Source: Candidatus Margulisiibacteriota bacterium (GTDB lineage Bacteria > Margulisbacteria > WOR-1 > O2-12-FULL-45-9 > XYB2-FULL-48-7). Taken from it: a stretch of 13,085 nucleotides of DNA. The position numbers were made by a program, and so were the translations under genes. This document shows positions 6,994 through 13,085 of the stretch, in pieces (positions within the stretch are counted from its first letter, which is position 1; each line of letters opens with the position of its first letter). Where the stretch lies: positions 1-13,085 of the forward strand of contig JAQUOB010000017.1 of NCBI GenBank assembly GCA_028717325.1, written 5' to 3'. A model generated the notes under the pieces. That model was not told where the DNA came from and searched no databases. It worked only from the letters and a program-made list of their open reading frames with translations.

Positions 6994-7817
6994 TTCAGTC
7001 CCAGCTCCTTCAAGGCCTTATCAACTTCTGTTTGATCGGGTATTTTATAATGCCAGTTGTTGTCGTCTTCCATAAAAGAAACGCCTTTACCTTTTACGGT
7101 CTTGGCGATAATTATCGTCGGTTTCCCGTTTTTCTTTTTTGTTTTCTCAAGGACATCTACAAGCTCGGCAAAGTCGTGCCCGTTGATCTCGTAAACGTTC
7201 CAGCCGAACGCTTCCCATTTCTTAGCCAGCGGCTCAAGCGCCATGATCTCTTCGCTCCGGCCGGTCGCCTGCCAGCGGTTAAAATCGATAAAAGCGACCA
7301 GGTTATCGATCTTATGGATCGGAGCAAAAAGCGCCGCCTCCCAGACCGAGCCCTCATTCATTTCGCCGTCGCTCATCAGGACAAATATTCTATAGTCGAG
7401 CCGCCGGATCCGGCCGGCCAGCGCCATGCCGATCCCGAGAGACAGACCGTGCCCCAGCGAGCCCGAGCCGACCTCGACTCCCGGCGCGCTCCCCGGTCCG
7501 GGATGCTCCGTGATCTCGCTCCCCTCCACCCCCAGCAAAGCCAGCGTCTCGGCACCGAAAAAACCCCGCTCCGACAGCACGGCGTAAAGCGCGGTCGCGG
7601 CGTGCCCTTTGCTTAAAATAAAACGGTCGCGCCCGGGGTCGGACGGTTTTTTCGGGTCGATCTTCAAGGCCCGCCAGTAAAGCGCGATCAAAATATCGAC
7701 ACAGGACAGGGCCGAGCCGACATGCGCCACTCCGGCTTTCGCGGAGAGTTCGATTATTTTCCCGCGTATCTTACGGGAAAGCACTACCAGCTCATTAATT
7801 TCTTTCTCGCCTGTCAT
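6990..7817 (-). CDS. Transketolase, N-terminal (ThDP pyrophosphate-binding) subunit
   Basis: This 275-residue protein corresponds to the first third of a full transketolase and works with the next gene as a split enzyme. It would transfer a two-carbon ketol unit between sugar phosphates using thiamine diphosphate and a divalent metal. It shows AHVGSALS (31-38), SKGHAATALY (69-78), GSGSLGHGLSLGIGMAL (117-133), and the ThDP motif running from SDGE (149-152) to Asn180. I start it at the ATG at 7817: the family begins with a helix such as NELVVLSRKIRG, which this start gives. A start at 7949 would add 44 residues with no family character that overlap the upstream gene out of frame. No clear Shine-Dalgarno is present, and the upstream stop ends one base before, so translation is probably coupled. 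Confidence 0.93.
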   Translation of the reverse strand: MTGEKEINELVVLSRKIRGKIIELSAKAGVAHVGSALSCVDILIALYWRALKIDPKKPSDPGRDRFILSKGHAATALYAVLSERGFFGAETLALLGVEGSEITEHPGPGSAPGVEVGSGSLGHGLSLGIGMALAGRIRRLDYRIFVLMSDGEMNEGSVWEAALFAPIHKIDNLVAFIDFNRWQATGRSEEIMALEPLAKKWEAFGWNVYEINGHDFAELVDVLEKTKKKNGKPTIIIAKTVKGKGVSFMEDDNNWHYKIPDQTEVDKALKELGLK

Positions 7818-7818
7818 A

Positions 7819-8823
7819 TTATTTAAGTTTAATATCCTGCATGGTCTTGATGTTGTAATATTTTTTGTCGTCCGGATCCTTGATCCGGCCCGCCTTATAA
7901 GCCGCCACCAGGTCACCGACCGCGTCCGCGACCGACCGCCGGGCGGCAAACCCCAGCTCCTTTTTTATTTTTTCGGAAGAGACGTGGTAGGACCGGTTGT
8001 CATCGGTGGCAGAAGTGACGATCTCGATCTCTTTGCCCGTCATTTCTCTGGTCACGACTTTTTTAACCGTCTGTGCGATCTCCTTCATTTTCATGTTGTC
8101 GTAGCCAGCGTTAAAGATCCGGCCGTCGATCTTTTCGTCCGGATATTCAAGCGTCTTGACGTAGAGGTCGGTCATGTCCTCGATGTGGATGTTCGGCCGC
8201 TTCTGTTCGCCGCCAAAGACGGTGATCCGGCCTTTGTTGACCGCCAGGTTCGTCAGGATATTGACCGACAGGTCAAGCCGCAGGCGCGGCGAATAACCGC
8301 AGACGGTCGCCGGCCGCAGTATCAAAACGACGAAACCGGATGCGCGCTCTTTTAATAAATAATCCTCGCACAGCGCCTTATATTTTGAATAATCGGTCAG
8401 CGGCTCAAGCGGCAGGTCTTCTGTCACGTTCTCCTCGGCCTTGATCCCGTAAACGCTGGAGCTCGAAGCGTAAACGAATCTTTTAACGCCGAGCTTTTTG
8501 GCGATATCGACCAGACTGACAAAAGCATCGTAGTTGATCGATTTGCCCAGCGCCGGATCGAGCTCATAACTGGGATCGTTGGAAATGCAGGCGAGATGGA
8601 TGACCGCGTCGATCCCCTTAAGCTCACGCTCGAGCAACGACCGATCCCTGATATCCCCTTTGATCTGCTTCAGGTTCGGGTCGTCTTTAACTGCGTCGAG
8701 GACGTCTGCCCCGTACATATATAAGTCGAGAACTTTGACCTTGTAGCCCTTGGCCAAAAGCTTGGGGATCAAAACCGAGCCGACATAGCCGGCACCCCCG
8801 GTCACCAGAACACTTTTGATCAT
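7819..8823 (-). CDS. NAD-dependent sugar epimerase/dehydratase (extended SDR)
   Basis: This is a 334-residue extended short-chain dehydrogenase/reductase. It opens with the dinucleotide loop TGGAGYVG (residues 8-15), has Asp33 at the end of beta-2 (typical of NAD preference), GDIRD (56-60), SSSSVYG (120-126), and the catalytic YSKYK (Tyr145, Lys149). RPATVCGYSPRLR and a PNIHIEDM region that should bind the NDP-sugar follow. Members act on nucleotide sugars as 4-epimerases, 4,6-dehydratases or ketoreductases. The SSSS element lacks the DE pair of dTDP-glucose dehydratases, so an epimerase or reductase role is more likely. AGGAGG nine bases upstream of the ATG supports the start. It follows the fusion gene by 14 bases, and the transketolase starts one base after its stop. 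Confidence 0.92.
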   Translation of the reverse strand: MIKSVLVTGGAGYVGSVLIPKLLAKGYKVKVLDLYMYGADVLDAVKDDPNLKQIKGDIRDRSLLERELKGIDAVIHLACISNDPSYELDPALGKSINYDAFVSLVDIAKKLGVKRFVYASSSSVYGIKAEENVTEDLPLEPLTDYSKYKALCEDYLLKERASGFVVLILRPATVCGYSPRLRLDLSVNILTNLAVNKGRITVFGGEQKRPNIHIEDMTDLYVKTLEYPDEKIDGRIFNAGYDNMKMKEIAQTVKKVVTREMTGKEIEIVTSATDDNRSYHVSSEKIKKELGFAARRSVADAVGDLVAAYKAGRIKDPDDKKYYNIKTMQDIKLK

Positions 8824-8832
8824 TGATCTTTT

Positions 8833-8838
8833 CCTCCT
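8833..8838 (-). promoter_or_regulatory. Ribosome binding site of the SDR gene
   Basis: AGGAGG lies nine bases before the ATG at 8823, and its first base is the last base of the preceding stop codon. It is a near-consensus site and fixes the start. Confidence 0.78.
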
Positions 8839-10367
8839 TACTTCAGCAGTCGCGTAACATATTTTTTAAGGTCCACCACATCGACCGGCGAACGGTTGCA
8901 GACGATCTGGACTTTTAGGGCGCCGACCGCGTTGCCGATGAAAGACAAAAGGTCCTGCGGCACGCCGGCCGCCCGGCAGGGTGCCGTGTAGGCAAAAAAG
9001 GCGTCACCCGCCCCCACCCGGTCGACGATCCTCGAGGCCAGCGCCGGCGATTCGTGAAAGCCGCTCTTTTTGTCGTAATCCAGCGAGCCGAGGTGGCCGC
9101 GGGTAACCATCAAATTGGCAAAATCACTTTTGCCGACCAGCTCTTTCATGATCGATTGGAGATCGTCGTGCTTACTGTGCGCCGCCAGCCGGATCTCCGG
9201 CTCGTCGACGGTGACATAATTGGCGCGCGGATATTTCGTGATCAGGTTAAAGCCGGTGTTGGCGCTGTTGGTCTGCACATTGAGGGCCAGGAACCTGGCT
9301 TGCCGGCAGATCAGCTCCACCAGCCCCTTGTTCAGGAACCCGTGCCCGAAATCGGAAACGATGACCAGATCAAAACCGGCAATGATCTTATCAAGATACG
9401 CGATCACTTCGGCTTCAAGAGCTGTCGGCAGCGGCAGATCGTTGATGTAGCAGATCTCAAAGACCTTTTGGTTCGAGACGGTGCTGACGTATCTTCTCTT
9501 GACGGTCGTCGGGGCATCGGCCCGGTAGAAAAATTTGGGCGTGATATTGGGCTGGAGATGCTCCGTGATGAATTTCTCGTGAGAGTCCTGGCGGCCCAGC
9601 ACGCTGACCAGATGGACTTCGCCGCAGAGCTGGGCGGTATTATTGGCCGTGGCAAAAACACCGCCCGCGAAAGATTCTTCGGCCATGTATTTGCTCACGA
9701 CCAGATGTTCTTTCAGGGATTTGCCCATCGCTTCGCAATAATGATATTGATCGACGATGGCGTCGCCGATAACGAGGGTCTTAAGCCGCCTGGCCGAGCC
9801 CAGCTGATCGGCGATCCCGTCAATCGTATATTTTTCGGCGATGCCCTGCAGGTAGCGCCTGACCTCGGCGGGATGAACGTCCAGATTGTCATTGATCAGT
9901 TTTGAAGAACTGAAAGTCAGGTCATAAGTGAAAGCCAGCCGGCCGCCGACCGACTGCACCGCCCCTTCTTCGTCCGGTATCCGGCTCGGATCGTTCTTGT
10001 CTTTTTTTTCATATTCCTGGCCTTTGACGTAAACATCCGGCTTGATGATCTTGATCGCCTCGACCGCCGTCGGATGCCGGTCGATGGCCACGTAATCGAC
10101 GCTGCCGATCGAAGCCAGCGACTCCGCCCTCAACTCCTCGTTGAAGATCGGGCGGCCGGGGCCGCGTTTGACGAATTTATCGGCCGTGATCGTCACGACG
10201 AGGATGTCGCCTTCTTTTTTGGCCGAGGCCAGGTGCCTTAAATGTCCGGGATGAAGCAGGTCGAACACGCCGTGGCAGTGGACGATCTTTTTGCTTTGTT
10301 GCTTCAATTCGGCCGAGATCCGGCCGAGCTCATCAATTGTTTTTATTTTATTGTAGATGTCCGTCAT
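8838..10367 (-). CDS. Bifunctional cytidylyltransferase / PfkB sugar kinase, HldE domains in reverse order
   Basis: This 509-residue cytoplasmic protein has two catalytic domains. Residues 27-158 are a nucleotidylyltransferase of the RfaE/TagD type, with GVFDLLHPGH (33-42, the HxGH motif), VKRGPGRP (66-73), DVYVKGQEY (111-119) and a closing FSSSKLI. Residues 195-509 are a PfkB/ribokinase-fold kinase, with a GDAIVDQY start (201-208), an AGG substrate loop (234-236), and VGAGD (451-455) carrying the catalytic Asp455 and anion hole. In E. coli HldE the kinase comes first; here the order is reversed. The kinase would phosphorylate a sugar phosphate and the other domain would transfer a nucleotide to a sugar 1-phosphate. 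A GGAGGG seven bases before the ATG supports the start. I left hldE unassigned because order and context differ, and CTP versus ATP use cannot be told. Confidence 0.9.
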   Translation of the reverse strand: MTDIYNKIKTIDELGRISAELKQQSKKIVHCHGVFDLLHPGHLRHLASAKKEGDILVVTITADKFVKRGPGRPIFNEELRAESLASIGSVDYVAIDRHPTAVEAIKIIKPDVYVKGQEYEKKDKNDPSRIPDEEGAVQSVGGRLAFTYDLTFSSSKLINDNLDVHPAEVRRYLQGIAEKYTIDGIADQLGSARRLKTLVIGDAIVDQYHYCEAMGKSLKEHLVVSKYMAEESFAGGVFATANNTAQLCGEVHLVSVLGRQDSHEKFITEHLQPNITPKFFYRADAPTTVKRRYVSTVSNQKVFEICYINDLPLPTALEAEVIAYLDKIIAGFDLVIVSDFGHGFLNKGLVELICRQARFLALNVQTNSANTGFNLITKYPRANYVTVDEPEIRLAAHSKHDDLQSIMKELVGKSDFANLMVTRGHLGSLDYDKKSGFHESPALASRIVDRVGAGDAFFAYTAPCRAAGVPQDLLSFIGNAVGALKVQIVCNRSPVDVVDLKKYVTRLLK

Positions 10368-11474
10368 TTATTTTCCCTCCGAGTAAAATCCGCTGATCAG
10401 GTCGCAAACATAAGCCAGGTCCGCTTCGGTCAGGCCCGGGTAGACGGGCAAGCTCAAGATCTCGCCGGCCTGCCGCTCGCAGACGGGGAAATCCCCCTTT
10501 TTATAACCGTAACTTTGGCAGACCTTCTGTAAATGGATCGGGATCGGATAGTGCACCCTGGTCGTGACCCCATTCTTTTCGAGCCGGGCCATCAAGCGAT
10601 CGCGCTCCTTTACCCTGACAACATAGGTGTGATAGACAGCTTTCTCGCCAGGTTTATCGACCGGCACAACACAGACGTCTTTTAGTCGTTCGGTATAAAA
10701 GCGCGCGTTCTTGATCCTTTGTGCCGTCCAAGCCGCCAGGTATTTTAATTTGACGCCGACAATGGCGGCCTGGAAAGCGTCCAGCCGGCTGTTGAAGCCC
10801 CAGATCTCCGATTCGTCGCGGTTCTTCAAGCCGATGTTCCTCAACTGTTTCAGGGTCGTGCAAATTTTTTGGTCCTCGGTCGCGATAAAACCGCCGTCCC
10901 CGCAGGCGTTCAGGTTCTTCAGCGGGTGGAGGCTGAAACAGCCGATCGTGCCGATCGTGCCGACTTTTTGGCCGCGATATTCCGCGCCGATCGCCTGCGC
11001 GGCATCCTCGATGACGACCAGGCCGTGCCTTTTCGCCAGCGCCATTATCGGCTCCATCGCCGCCGGCCGACCCGTCAAATGGACGGGGATGATCGCTTTC
11101 GTTTTCTTGATGAGCTTGGCTTCGATCAGTTCCGGATCGATGTTCATGTCGGAGCCGACATCGACAAAAACCGGGCGCGCCCCGGCGGCCGCGATCACGG
11201 AGGCAGTCGACAGGAAAGAATTGGGGGCCGTTATCACCTCGTCTCCCGCGCCGATCCCGTAAGCTTTGAGCGACAGGAACAGGGCGTCCGTGCCGGAGTT
11301 GACGGCCACGATATATTTCGATCCGAGATAGTCCGATAATTTATTTTCGAACTCTTCGACCTCCGGTCCCAGGATAAAATGGCCGTGGTCAAGGACTTTT
11401 GAGACAGCCGACATTATCTCCTCTTTGATCGCAGCGTGCTGGCCGATCAGGTCGATATAGGGTATTTTTCTCAT
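10368..11474 (-). CDS. DegT/DnrJ/EryC1/StrS sugar aminotransferase (second of tandem pair)
   Basis: This is a 368-residue PLP-dependent sugar aminotransferase with the standard active site: VNSGTDAL (58-65), EDAAQAIGA (156-164, with Asp157 and Gln160), and SLHPLKNLN with Lys186 as the PLP lysine. NIGLKNRDESEIWGFNSRLD and HYPIPIHLQK come later. It is clearly paralogous to the preceding gene, sharing many motifs along its whole length, but keeps the consensus Gln that the other has lost. Its ATG overlaps the upstream stop (ATGA), and a GGGAG lies 11 bases before it. The downstream fusion gene begins at the base after its stop. Two diverged aminotransferases side by side suggest either a diamino sugar or two separate amino sugars; sequence alone does not decide. 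Confidence 0.94.
   Translation of the reverse strand: MRKIPYIDLIGQHAAIKEEIMSAVSKVLDHGHFILGPEVEEFENKLSDYLGSKYIVAVNSGTDALFLSLKAYGIGAGDEVITAPNSFLSTASVIAAAGARPVFVDVGSDMNIDPELIEAKLIKKTKAIIPVHLTGRPAAMEPIMALAKRHGLVVIEDAAQAIGAEYRGQKVGTIGTIGCFSLHPLKNLNACGDGGFIATEDQKICTTLKQLRNIGLKNRDESEIWGFNSRLDAFQAAIVGVKLKYLAAWTAQRIKNARFYTERLKDVCVVPVDKPGEKAVYHTYVVRVKERDRLMARLEKNGVTTRVHYPIPIHLQKVCQSYGYKKGDFPVCERQAGEILSLPVYPGLTEADLAYVCDLISGFYSEGK
10375..10380 (-). promoter_or_regulatory. Ribosome binding site of the cytidylyltransferase-kinase gene
   Basis: GGAGGG lies seven bases before the ATG at 10367, inside the last codons of the upstream aminotransferase. It fixes the start and means the gene can load ribosomes on its own although it directly abuts its neighbour. 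Confidence 0.75.
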
Positions 11475-12607
11475 TTTTTGTAAAACTCCCTGACCGTGTC
11501 AATGACGTATTGAACTTCGGCTTCGGTCAAATGCTGATGGGCGGGCAGCGTGATGATCGAGCCGCAATCCCGCTCCGTCGCCGGGAAATCGCCCTTTTTA
11601 TAGCCAAGCTGGGCGCAGCATTTCTGGTACGGCAAAGGTATGGGATAATGTATCTTGGCCTCGATCCCCTGCTCCAGGCAATGGGCCAGCAGGCCGTCAC
11701 GTTCTTTAGCCCTCACCATATAGAGATGAAAAACGTGCCTCACATTGTCATGCCGTTTCGGCACATCGATAAAGCCGGGCAAGGCCGAGAAGGCCTCATC
11801 GTATTTTTTTGCGACGGCTATTCTCGCATCGGTTATTTTCGCGACATCGCCGAACAGCCGGAGCGCCACAACCGCCTGCAGAGTATCAAGGCGACTGTTG
11901 ACGCCGAATATTTCCACTTCATCGCGGTTCTTCAAACCGTGATTCCTTAACAGTTTAAGTTTGGCGGCGATCTCGCCCGAATCGGTCGTAACCAGGCCGC
12001 CGTCCGACCAGACGTTCAGGTTTTTTAAGGGGTGGAAACTGAAAGTGCCGGTGGCGCCGAAGGAGCCCGCTTTTTTCCCGCCGATCGCCGCATCGATGGC
12101 GCAGCAAGAGTCCTCTACGACCGGCAGGCCGTATTTTTTACCTAGCCGCAGTATGGCCGGCAGGTCCGGCGCGTTGCCGGTGAACCAGACGGGCAGCAGC
12201 GCTTTGGTTTTTTTGGTGATGGCCGCTTCGATCAGGCCGGCGTCGATCGTAAATTCAGCGTTGACGTCGACGAAAACCGGCCTTGCCCCGACCGCCGCGA
12301 TCGCTCCCGCGGTCGCGATAAAAGTTTCCGCGCAGGTAATAACTTCGTCCCCCGGTCCGATCCCCAACGCTTTCAGGGAAAGGATCAGGGCATCGGTGCC
12401 GGAATTGACCCCGACGGCGTGTTTAACGCCGATCAGCCGCGCGAACTTTTCTTCAAACTCCTCCAGCTTCCGGCCGAGGGTAAAATCGCCGCTCTTGATA
12501 AACTCTTTCAGGTCGTTAAAGATCAGGTCGGTGTAGAAAGCCCTGGGGTCTTCGCCGGGCCCGGCCTGCTTGAACTGTCGATTTAAATAGGAAAATTCTA
12601 CTTTCAT
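11471..12607 (-). CDS. DegT/DnrJ/EryC1/StrS sugar aminotransferase (first of tandem pair)
   Basis: This is a PLP-dependent aminotransferase (378 residues, normal length) that would transfer an amino group, usually from glutamate, to a keto-sugar nucleotide. It shows VNSGTDAL (residues 68-74), the ED pair at 165-166 that contacts the PLP pyridine nitrogen, and FHPLKNLN with Lys195 as the Schiff-base lysine. NRDEVEIFGVNSRLD (227-241) and a C-terminal HYPIP element follow. Position 169, usually Gln in sugar aminotransferases, is Cys, and 172, often Gly, is Asp. The lysine rules out the lysine-lacking RfbH-type dehydrases. The ATG is preceded by GGAG five bases upstream. The stop overlaps the next aminotransferase by four bases (ATGA). 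The substrate and the carbon aminated cannot be read from sequence. Confidence 0.93.
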   Translation of the reverse strand: MKVEFSYLNRQFKQAGPGEDPRAFYTDLIFNDLKEFIKSGDFTLGRKLEEFEEKFARLIGVKHAVGVNSGTDALILSLKALGIGPGDEVITCAETFIATAGAIAAVGARPVFVDVNAEFTIDAGLIEAAITKKTKALLPVWFTGNAPDLPAILRLGKKYGLPVVEDSCCAIDAAIGGKKAGSFGATGTFSFHPLKNLNVWSDGGLVTTDSGEIAAKLKLLRNHGLKNRDEVEIFGVNSRLDTLQAVVALRLFGDVAKITDARIAVAKKYDEAFSALPGFIDVPKRHDNVRHVFHLYMVRAKERDGLLAHCLEQGIEAKIHYPIPLPYQKCCAQLGYKKGDFPATERDCGSIITLPAHQHLTEAEVQYVIDTVREFYKK

Positions 12608-12612
12608 TTTTT

Positions 12613-12616
12613 CTCC
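12613..12616 (-). promoter_or_regulatory. Ribosome binding site of the first aminotransferase
   Basis: GGAG lies five bases before the ATG at 12607, within the 13-base gap after the SIS gene. The gap holds nothing else recognisable. Confidence 0.6.
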
Positions 12617-12620
12617 AAAG

Positions 12621-13085
12621 CTAAGAGAGGCGTCCGCTCTCGATCTCCTCCCGCAAATAAAGCTTGATCAGATGTTGAAGGATAAGATGCATATCTTCGA
12701 TCCGCTCCATATTATTTGACGGCGCCATCAGGCAAATATCGGAAAGCTTCTTGATCGGCCCGCCGCCCAGGCCGGTAAACGAGATCGTCTTCGCCCCCAT
12801 CTGGCGAGCAAATCTGGCCGCCGCGAGGACGTTCGGCGACCGGCCGCCGCCCGTAAAGATGATCACAAGATCACCCTTTTCCAGCATATTTTCGAGTTGC
12901 GACCTGAAAACATCCTTATAGGAGGTATCGTTGCTCCAGGCCGTTAGCAGCGGAATATTATCGGTTAAGCCGATGACCTTAAAATGTTTCTTGCCCGGCA
13001 CCCGGGTTCCTTTGGCCAGGTCGCAAACAAAGTGAGAAGCGGTCGCCGCGCTGCCGCCGTTGCCCATGATAAAAATATGCCGGCC
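12621..13085 (-). CDS. SIS-domain sugar-phosphate isomerase, GmhA-like (5' end missing)
   Basis: The frame is open through the right edge of the window, so the N-terminus is cut off. 154 residues are visible and family members are about 190-200, so roughly 40 are missing. An in-frame ATG at 13067 lies inside the first beta strand, just before the GNGGS loop, and is not the real start. Family members isomerise sedoheptulose 7-phosphate to D-glycero-D-manno-heptose 7-phosphate in the cytoplasm, the first step of activated heptose synthesis. Visible features are GNGGSAATASHF, an SND element, a GGGRSPNV phosphate loop, and the C-terminal NNMERIEDMHL helix, whose later His matches the catalytic His180 of E. 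coli GmhA. The phosphate loop and the Glu65-equivalent (Asp here) differ from E. coli GmhA, so the substrate may differ. Thirteen bases separate it from the next gene. The SIS family call is secure; the exact substrate is not. Confidence 0.88.
   Translation of the reverse strand, partial: GRHIFIMGNGGSAATASHFVCDLAKGTRVPGKKHFKVIGLTDNIPLLTAWSNDTSYKDVFRSQLENMLEKGDLVIIFTGGGRSPNVLAAARFARQMGAKTISFTGLGGGPIKKLSDICLMAPSNNMERIEDMHLILQHLIKLYLREEIESGRLS

Noticed and set aside
7032..7616. Plus-strand open frame of 194 codons
   Set aside because: Antisense to the transketolase N-terminal subunit, with low-complexity basic composition and no motif.
7818..7949. Longer 5' end for the transketolase N-terminal subunit starting at 7949
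   Set aside because: The extra 44 residues are Arg-rich and unlike the family. They overlap the 3' end of the upstream SDR out of frame; the ATG at 7817 gives the usual N-terminus.
9054..9905. Plus-strand open frame of 283 codons
   Set aside because: It lies wholly antisense to the cytidylyltransferase-kinase gene, whose motifs are unmistakable. The translation has no recognisable domain; long antisense frames are expected in GC-rich DNA.
11961..12536. Plus-strand open frame of 191 codons
   Set aside because: Antisense to the first aminotransferase; its Ser/Pro/Ala-rich translation mirrors the coding strand and has no family match.
11471..12607. First DegT-family protein as an RfbH-type (E1) 3-dehydrase, suggested by EDSCCA resembling EDNCDA
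   Set aside because: RfbH-type enzymes replace the PLP lysine with histidine. Here Lys195 is present in HPLKNLN, so aminotransferase is the better call.
1..13085. CRISPR arrays, insertion sequences, tRNA or rRNA genes, terminator hairpins
   Set aside because: No repeat-spacer pattern, transposase or inverted-repeat ends, RNA gene signatures or stem-loop followed by a T-run were found; coding sequence fills the window almost completely.

Overview
The window is one uninterrupted run of 14 genes, all on the minus strand. They read from the right edge (13085) towards the left edge (1), and both end genes are cut by the window. Gaps never exceed 14 bases, and five junctions overlap by four bases (ATGA or GTGA), so this looks like the middle of a long polycistronic operon. 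There are no RNA genes, mobile elements, CRISPR arrays or terminators that I can see, and no intergenic stretch long enough to hold a promoter. Strong Shine-Dalgarno sequences precede several starts, so the host is a bacterium. Sugar-nucleotide and LPS-type genes suggest a Gram-negative envelope, but nothing here allows a taxonomic call. Base composition is roughly 55-60% GC in most genes, with one clearly AT-rich gene (1656-2429).

In transcription order: a sedoheptulose-7-phosphate isomerase-like SIS protein (partial); two tandem DegT/DnrJ/EryC1/StrS sugar aminotransferases; a cytidylyltransferase-PfkB kinase fusion in the reverse domain order of HldE; an NAD-dependent epimerase/dehydratase; the two halves of a split transketolase; a medium-chain zinc alcohol dehydrogenase; a small HAD phosphatase; an aminoglycoside/choline-kinase-fold phosphotransferase; a second SDR of the NDP-sugar 4,6-dehydratase type; a TylF-type O-methyltransferase; a class I SAM methyltransferase; and a conserved protein that may be a glycosyltransferase (partial).

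The parts fit a pathway for an unusual nucleotide-activated sugar destined for a surface glycan. The transketolase would make or remodel a ketose phosphate. The SIS protein would isomerise it, the kinase and phosphatase domains would move phosphate to the anomeric carbon, and the cytidylyltransferase domain would activate it. The SDRs, dehydrogenase and aminotransferases would then oxidise, deoxygenate and aminate it, and the methyltransferases would cap it. The set resembles ADP-/GDP-heptose synthesis (GmhA-HldE-GmhB) but departs from it in gene content and in active-site details, so the product is probably not ordinary heptose. This pathway is inference; the individual family calls rest on visible motifs.
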